Source of the DNA: Klebsiella pneumoniae
GTDB taxonomy: Bacteria; Pseudomonadota; Gammaproteobacteria; Ga0077536
Length of the DNA: 9,118 bases
Reading direction: 5' to 3'
NCBI GenBank assembly: GCA_945873015.1
Contig: CAMCBY010000128.1
Coordinates: 1 to 9,118 of the forward strand
Position numbers and translations under genes: made by a program. The notes below the pieces were generated by a model, which ran no database searches, had not been told where the DNA came from, and was given only the letters and a program-made list of their open reading frames with translations. Shown piece by piece: positions 6,199-9,118 of the stretch (position 1 is its first letter; each line of letters starts with the position of its first letter).

Positions 6199-6744
6199 AT
6201 GGACGTACGCCCTGAGTTGCAACTGCAGAGCATGATCAAGGCCATGAGCGACATCGTGCTGCCGGCGGTGGATGCCGACAATCGTCTCGCCCAGGAACAG
6301 GCGCGCCTGGTCATTGCCACTTTGAATCTGGTGGCCAAGCGACTGCCGATAGCCTATCGCTACGATCGCGACGAGCTCGAGCGGTATGTCAGGTTGTCGC
6401 AGGATCTGCTGGCCGCGGTCGGCACCACGGTGGCTGGCGCGGCCGTCGCGCAGTTGCAGGCCTTGAACGACAGCGGCGCCGATGTACTCGAGCGCGCCCG
6501 CGCCGAGCCGGCAGAGCTGGAAACGACGGTGTTCGCGCTGCGCGCAGCGGTCGGCGAGTTGATTCAGGAAACGCGCGCCGGTGGTGACCCGCGCTGTCAG
6601 GCGGCGGTGCGCAGCCTGGTGCTGGCGGCCGCCAAACAGGAGCTCGACCGCGAGCGGGCACTGGTGGTCGATATCGGCTTCGAGGCCGACCCGCAGGACA
6701 TGCCGGTGCCGATACTCGAGCAACTGCCGCCGGTGCCGCGCTGA
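6199..6744 (+). CDS. Small helical protein A2, putative partner of kinase P2
   Basis: ATG 6199 follows the P2 stop codon with no gap, and GAGG (6187-6190) within the end of P2 lies 8 nt upstream. The 181-aa protein is the paralogue of A1, sharing SxIKAM (11-16), LPAVD (21-25), AQEQxRLVI (31-39), YRxxRDEL (53-60) and RARAEPAELE (99-108). The segment around residues 70-95 has diverged and is richer in Ala and Gly, and the C-terminus is Pro-rich. No signal peptide or membrane segment is visible. It is the last gene of the operon. As with A1, the best guess is a small subunit or chaperone-like partner for the adjacent kinase, by analogy to LvaA-LvaB. I cannot assign a domain name with confidence. 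Confidence 0.82.
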   Translation: MDVRPELQLQSMIKAMSDIVLPAVDADNRLAQEQARLVIATLNLVAKRLPIAYRYDRDELERYVRLSQDLLAAVGTTVAGAAVAQLQALNDSGADVLERARAEPAELETTVFALRAAVGELIQETRAGGDPRCQAAVRSLVLAAAKQELDRERALVVDIGFEADPQDMPVPILEQLPPVPR

Positions 6745-7037
6745 AGCGCGAGCGCCGAAAGTCCAGATTCTTTACACTCCGGCCTGACGGGATAACAGCG
6801 CTAATCGATTGATTAACATGAGTGTGCGCCTTACCTTCGCGGGTGGAGGGGCGCCAGGCTCGGAGATCTCCCGGCCAAGATCGGGAAGGGCGTCACAGTT
6901 CGTCAAGCGTCTTTACATAAACACGCCTGCAATACTGGCGCCTGCCACTAATATTCTGAAATCATTCACTTTGGTTGCGCTGGCCCGATCATTGCTCTAG
7001 CTCGCAACAGTACTTCTTTCAGGATAAGGATCGCACC
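6745..7037. other. Intergenic region between kinase operon and PEP-CTERM gene
   Basis: These 293 bp hold no credible gene. A short stem, CGCGC-TGAA-GCGCG, overlaps the A2 stop codon (6738-6750 region) and is followed only about 20 nt later by a short T-rich stretch, so it is a poor terminator. TCCCG (6869-6873) and CGGGA (6882-6886) could form another small stem. GGCGCCAG (6850-6857) and its inverse CTGGCGCC (6935-6942) lie upstream of the sigma-54-type promoter, where activator sites would be expected, but this alone is weak evidence. Confidence 0.5.
6981..6996 (+). promoter_or_regulatory. Sigma-54 (-24/-12) promoter of the PEP-CTERM gene
   Basis: TGGCCCGATCATTGCT matches the RpoN consensus (TGGCACG-N4-TTGCW) with one mismatch, and has the required 10 nt between the GG and GC dinucleotides. 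Transcription would begin near 7007, leaving a leader of about 31 nt with AAGGA at 7026-7030, 7 nt before the ATG. RpoN with the PrsK/PrsR two-component pair is known to control PEP-CTERM genes in exosortase-bearing proteobacteria, so site and gene agree. Confidence 0.72.
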
Positions 7038-7652
7038 ATGCGTCACACCGTCGCCGCCACACTCGCGCTTTCCCTGTTGACCGCCACCGCCGCCCAGGCC
7101 GTGCCGCTGTTCAGCGATACCTTTGATGGCGAGGCACTGGGGCTCAACACCAGCCTCGATAACTGGACGGTGAGCGACGGTACCATCGACGTGGTCGGCA
7201 CTGGTTCCTTCGATTTCTACCCCGGCAATGGCAACTACGTCGACCTCGATGGCTCCAGCCAAAATGCCGGCACCATCACCACCAATACCCTGTTCAACCT
7301 GCTGGCCGGCACCTACACCCTGAACTTTCAGCTCGGTGGTTCGACCCGCGGCGACAGTAACTCGGTCACGGTCGCACTCGGCAGTGTGTACAGCGAAGTA
7401 TTTACGCTGGCTTCCAATGCCGGTTTGCAGAACATCAGCCGCACCTTCACACTCGGCGCCGCTGCCGGCAGCGGCGCACTCAGCTTTGCGCACGCCGGTG
7501 GTGACAACCTCGGGCTCTTGCTCGACGACGTGTCGCTGGACTTCAGCCGCGTGCAGGTCGATGTGCCGGAGCCGACCACCCTGGCACTGCTGGCCGTGGG
7601 CGGCGTGTTGGGCGCTGCGCGTCGCCGTCGCGTCGGCAACGCCGCGTCCTGA
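7038..7652 (+). CDS. PEP-CTERM sorting-domain secreted protein
   Basis: ATG 7038 is chosen over an upstream in-frame start because it is preceded by AAGGA and opens a signal peptide. The 204-aa protein has a Sec-type signal (basic start, hydrophobic core, likely cleavage after AQA at 19-21). An extracellular beta-rich domain (about 23-170) follows, with DTFDG (27-31), NW (42-43), the FDFYPGNGNYVDLDG stretch (58-72) and a late LLDDVSLDF strand (161-169). The C-terminus is a classic exosortase signal: VPEPTTLALL (176-185), a short hydrophobic helix, and RRRR (195-198). The family is cleaved and anchored or released at the cell surface by an EpsH/XrtA-type exosortase and is linked to exopolysaccharide and flocs. 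The beta domain looks like the small jelly-roll domains common in PEP-CTERM proteins, but its ligand is unknown. No exosortase gene lies in the window. Confidence 0.92.
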   Translation: MRHTVAATLALSLLTATAAQAVPLFSDTFDGEALGLNTSLDNWTVSDGTIDVVGTGSFDFYPGNGNYVDLDGSSQNAGTITTNTLFNLLAGTYTLNFQLGGSTRGDSNSVTVALGSVYSEVFTLASNAGLQNISRTFTLGAAAGSGALSFAHAGGDNLGLLLDDVSLDFSRVQVDVPEPTTLALLAVGGVLGAARRRRVGNAAS

Positions 7653-7669
7653 TTCGTCTGCTCTGATTC

Positions 7670-7695
7670 GCGTGCGGCGCCTGCGCGCCGCACGC
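7670..7695. terminator. Strong hairpin between convergent genes
   Basis: GCGTGCGGCGC (7670-7680) and GCGCCGCACGC (7685-7695) form a perfect 11-bp GC-rich stem with a CTGC loop. It sits 17 nt after the PEP-CTERM stop and about 50 nt from the end of the opposing EthD-like gene, so it could end transcripts from both sides. Neither side has a T-tract, so termination would be atypical or Rho-assisted. Confidence 0.55.
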
Positions 7696-7744
7696 ATTCA
7701 CTGCTCGCACTGAGCTGCGCCGTCCCGGGCGCTCTGCCAAGCCA

Positions 7745-8077
7745 CTACCTGCCTTCGTTATCCACGACCACGTGGTCGGTGATGATCACCACCTCGTGAC
7801 GGCCAAGAAAATTCGGCACATCGGCCAAGGCTTTCTGGCCCGCTTCGCTGGCCCACGCCGCGTCCATCGCCTGCGCACTCTCATAGTCGATAAAAGCAAA
7901 CCCATCGATTCCGAATTCAGCGCTCGGCGCTTCGACATGGCGCTGCACATAACGCAGCAAACCCGGCAGTTTGGCCGCCAGTGGTGCGTGTACGTTCAAC
8001 CAGTAGTCATCAAATTCCTTGAAACTCATGCCATTCTTGCGACCGAGGATCGCAACCGTACGTACAGCTTTATTCAT
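7745..8077 (-). CDS. EthD-like dimeric alpha/beta-barrel protein
   Basis: ATG 8077 is chosen because an AAGGAG Shine-Dalgarno lies 6 nt upstream; the same frame extends further but overlaps the preceding gene. The 110-aa protein has the EthD-type ferredoxin-like fold: a first strand TVAILGRK (7-14), FDDYWLNVHAPLAAKLPG (22-39) with the family's H30, RYVQRH (42-47) at the end of helix 1, and FAFIDY as a central strand. EthD-like proteins are small cytoplasmic dimers found with degradation and biosynthesis enzymes; some act as accessory proteins, others as cyclases or decarboxylases. It lies 14 nt after the SnoaL-like gene and is almost certainly co-transcribed with it. Its specific role is unknown. 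Confidence 0.85.
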   Translation of the reverse strand: MNKAVRTVAILGRKNGMSFKEFDDYWLNVHAPLAAKLPGLLRYVQRHVEAPSAEFGIDGFAFIDYESAQAMDAAWASEAGQKALADVPNFLGRHEVVIITDHVVVDNEGR

Positions 8078-8091
8078 ATCTTGCTCCTTGT

Positions 8092-8595
8092 TCAGGGACG
8101 CCATTGTTGTTTGACCCAACCGAGCTCCCAGGTTGAAGCCTGATGCATGCTGCCGCGCAATTCCTTGAACAGCCATTGGCCATTACGTTTGACGAATTGG
8201 TCGACGTAATTGAGGGTCAGCACCACGGCGTCGTTGTCAGCCGGTTTATCGCTCTTGGCGATGGTGCAATGGCATAACAGATAGAATTTGCCGATTGCAC
8301 TCTGGCCGTCGTCTGCCACTTCCACCTGTGGCGCAATCATGAAGTGCAGCGCCCACGAGATGGATTTCGATAGCTCACGGAAATGCTCGCGGATGGCCGC
8401 AGCACCGGCAACATCGCCGCCAACACCGTTGACCACCCACACGCCGTCGGGAATGAACAGCGACGCAATGCCTTCAGGGTCGTAGCCGTTGTCACAATAG
8501 TTCGCGTAACGATATTTCAGTTGCTCGATGGCGCGTATGTCGTGCAAGCGCCCGAGCTCGCGTTCGAGAGCCTGTAGGCGTGCCTCTGTACTCAT
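8092..8595 (-). CDS. SnoaL/NTF2-like protein
   Basis: ATG 8595 is preceded 6 nt upstream by GGGAGG, a strong ribosome binding site. The 167-aa protein fits the SnoaL-like (SnoaL_4 type, NTF2 superfamily) cone fold: a helix AIEQLKYRYANYCDNG (22-37), an LF-x-PDGVW turn (46-53), an IREHF helix (68-72), ALHFMIAP with H84 (82-89), FYLLCHC (104-110) and a closing strand WLFKELR (141-147). Relatives include scytalone-dehydratase-like enzymes, polyketide cyclases and small dehydratases; Tyr30, Asp50, H84 and H109 are plausible pocket residues, though the alignment is by eye. It is the first gene of a two-gene operon with the EthD-like gene, a pairing that suggests action on a cyclic or polyketide-like compound. 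Its substrate is unknown. Confidence 0.85.
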   Translation of the reverse strand: MSTEARLQALERELGRLHDIRAIEQLKYRYANYCDNGYDPEGIASLFIPDGVWVVNGVGGDVAGAAAIREHFRELSKSISWALHFMIAPQVEVADDGQSAIGKFYLLCHCTIAKSDKPADNDAVVLTLNYVDQFVKRNGQWLFKELRGSMHQASTWELGWVKQQWRP

Positions 8596-8753
8596 GGATA
8601 TCCTCCCCGTGGTGAGCCGCTCAAGCTTGCGAGTGCGGCGTCGTTTTGAGTATTACCCAAAGCGACGTAAGGCTTCGCGCGCGGGCCGCAGTGTCGAGCC
8701 GGTCGCGCTCACAGCACTGGCAGAGTTCGCGGCTGATTCGTTACGCTTCCGCC

Positions 8754-9118
8754 ATGCCGCGACCGCCCGCCTCCCACCCACCCAGCGCGCGCAAAACCCG
8801 CAAGCCGGCGACCCCGCGCAAGTCCGCCACGCCTCGCGGCCGCGACGCCGGGCGTATAGCGCCGGCCGCCAAACGCGCGAAAGCGCCCGCCGTACCCGTG
8901 CCGGGACAACCCATCAAACGTGGGCTCAACGCACCGACAGCTCCCTCCTTCACTGCCCGCTGGATGCCGCGCATTGTGTTCCTCACCCGCGTGCCGGCCT
9001 TCGTCTACCTGCTGTTGGGTGTCATCCTCGCGCTGCTGCTGGTGCCGAGCGTGAACTGGGTCTATCAAGTGGTGCGCAAGCCCTCGGAACTGTTCTTTCC
9101 GGTCAGTGATGACTTATA
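8754..9118 (+). CDS. Membrane-anchored protein, probable transglycosylase N-terminus (3' truncated)
   Basis: The frame opens at ATG 8754 and runs off the end of the window (121 complete codons). Residues 1-70 are rich in Pro, Ala, Lys and Arg and look like a disordered cytoplasmic tail. A membrane helix follows (about 80-102, LLLGVILALLLVP), then NWVYQVVRKPSELFFPVSD (101-119). That last stretch matches what I recall from proteobacterial proteins annotated as transglycosylase SLT-domain proteins, whose catalytic domain would follow in the periplasm; none of it is present here. There is no clear Shine-Dalgarno at 8754. ATG 8964 (residue 71) is a possible alternative start, also without a good site. 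It is divergent from the SnoaL-like gene. The frame and membrane topology are fairly sure; the enzyme call is tentative. Confidence 0.6.
   Translation, partial: MPRPPASHPPSARKTRKPATPRKSATPRGRDAGRIAPAAKRAKAPAVPVPGQPIKRGLNAPTAPSFTARWMPRIVFLTRVPAFVYLLLGVILALLLVPSVNWVYQVVRKPSELFFPVSDDL

Noticed and set aside
5776..6723. 315-codon open frame on the minus strand
   Set aside because: It is antisense to the end of P2 and A2, with no domain and typical shadow composition.
6737..6750. CGCGCT-GA-AGCGCG inverted repeat as the operon terminator
   Set aside because: The stem is short, overlaps the stop codon of A2 and lacks an adjacent T-tract.
6770..6800. TTTACA...GATAAC as a sigma-70 promoter for the PEP-CTERM gene
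   Set aside because: The spacing between the hexamers is only about 14-15 nt and the site lies about 250 bp from the gene; the -24/-12 site is far better.
8528..9109. 193-codon plus-strand frame near the window end
   Set aside because: It starts inside the SnoaL-like gene and is Arg-rich. The frame beginning at 8754 instead gives a sensible membrane helix and a recognisable NWVYQVVRKPSELFFPVS segment.

Overview
This is a GC-rich, densely coded bacterial window. It shows no IS elements, CRISPR arrays, rRNA or tRNA that I can see. The gene set suggests a Gammaproteobacterium that uses a PEP-CTERM/exosortase export system: a patatin-like phospholipase, a PEP-CTERM protein behind a sigma-54-type promoter, a putative membrane-anchored transglycosylase, and SnoaL/EthD-type small proteins. 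This placement is inferred from protein content only and is not firm at order level.

Layout. Positions 2-334 (+) are the 3' end of a patatin/NTE-type phospholipase. It runs tail-to-tail, with a 32-bp overlap, into a 466-aa conserved protein of unassigned function at 303-1703 (-). A 486-bp divergent intergenic region (1704-2189) follows. It holds a cluster of GTGCG/CGCAC inverted repeats that look like operators, just ahead of a five-gene, same-strand run at 2190-6744.

The five-gene run is the most interesting part. It encodes an AttH/CrtC-like (DUF7064/DUF7065-type) two-lipocalin protein, then small helical protein A1, APH-fold kinase P1, APH-fold kinase P2, and small helical protein A2. P1 and P2 are clear paralogues, as are A1 and A2, so the locus carries a duplicated kinase-plus-partner module in the order A1-P1-P2-A2. 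A kinase of the ACAD10/ACAD11/LvaA type next to a small helical protein recalls LvaA-LvaB of Pseudomonas putida, which phosphorylates 4-hydroxyacyl-CoA. I infer, and cannot prove, that this operon encodes two hydroxyacyl-CoA (or similar alcohol) kinases with dedicated partner subunits, working with the lipocalin-like protein on a lipid, terpenoid or steroid-like substrate. The palindromes upstream suggest control by a dimeric repressor.

Downstream, 7038-7652 (+) is a secreted PEP-CTERM protein with a near-consensus -24/-12 (sigma-54) promoter at 6981-6996. Converging on it across a strong hairpin is a two-gene minus-strand operon: a SnoaL/NTF2-like protein (8092-8595) followed by an EthD-like protein (7745-8077). 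The window ends in the start of a membrane-anchored protein (8754 onward) that resembles the N-terminus of a transglycosylase-type protein.
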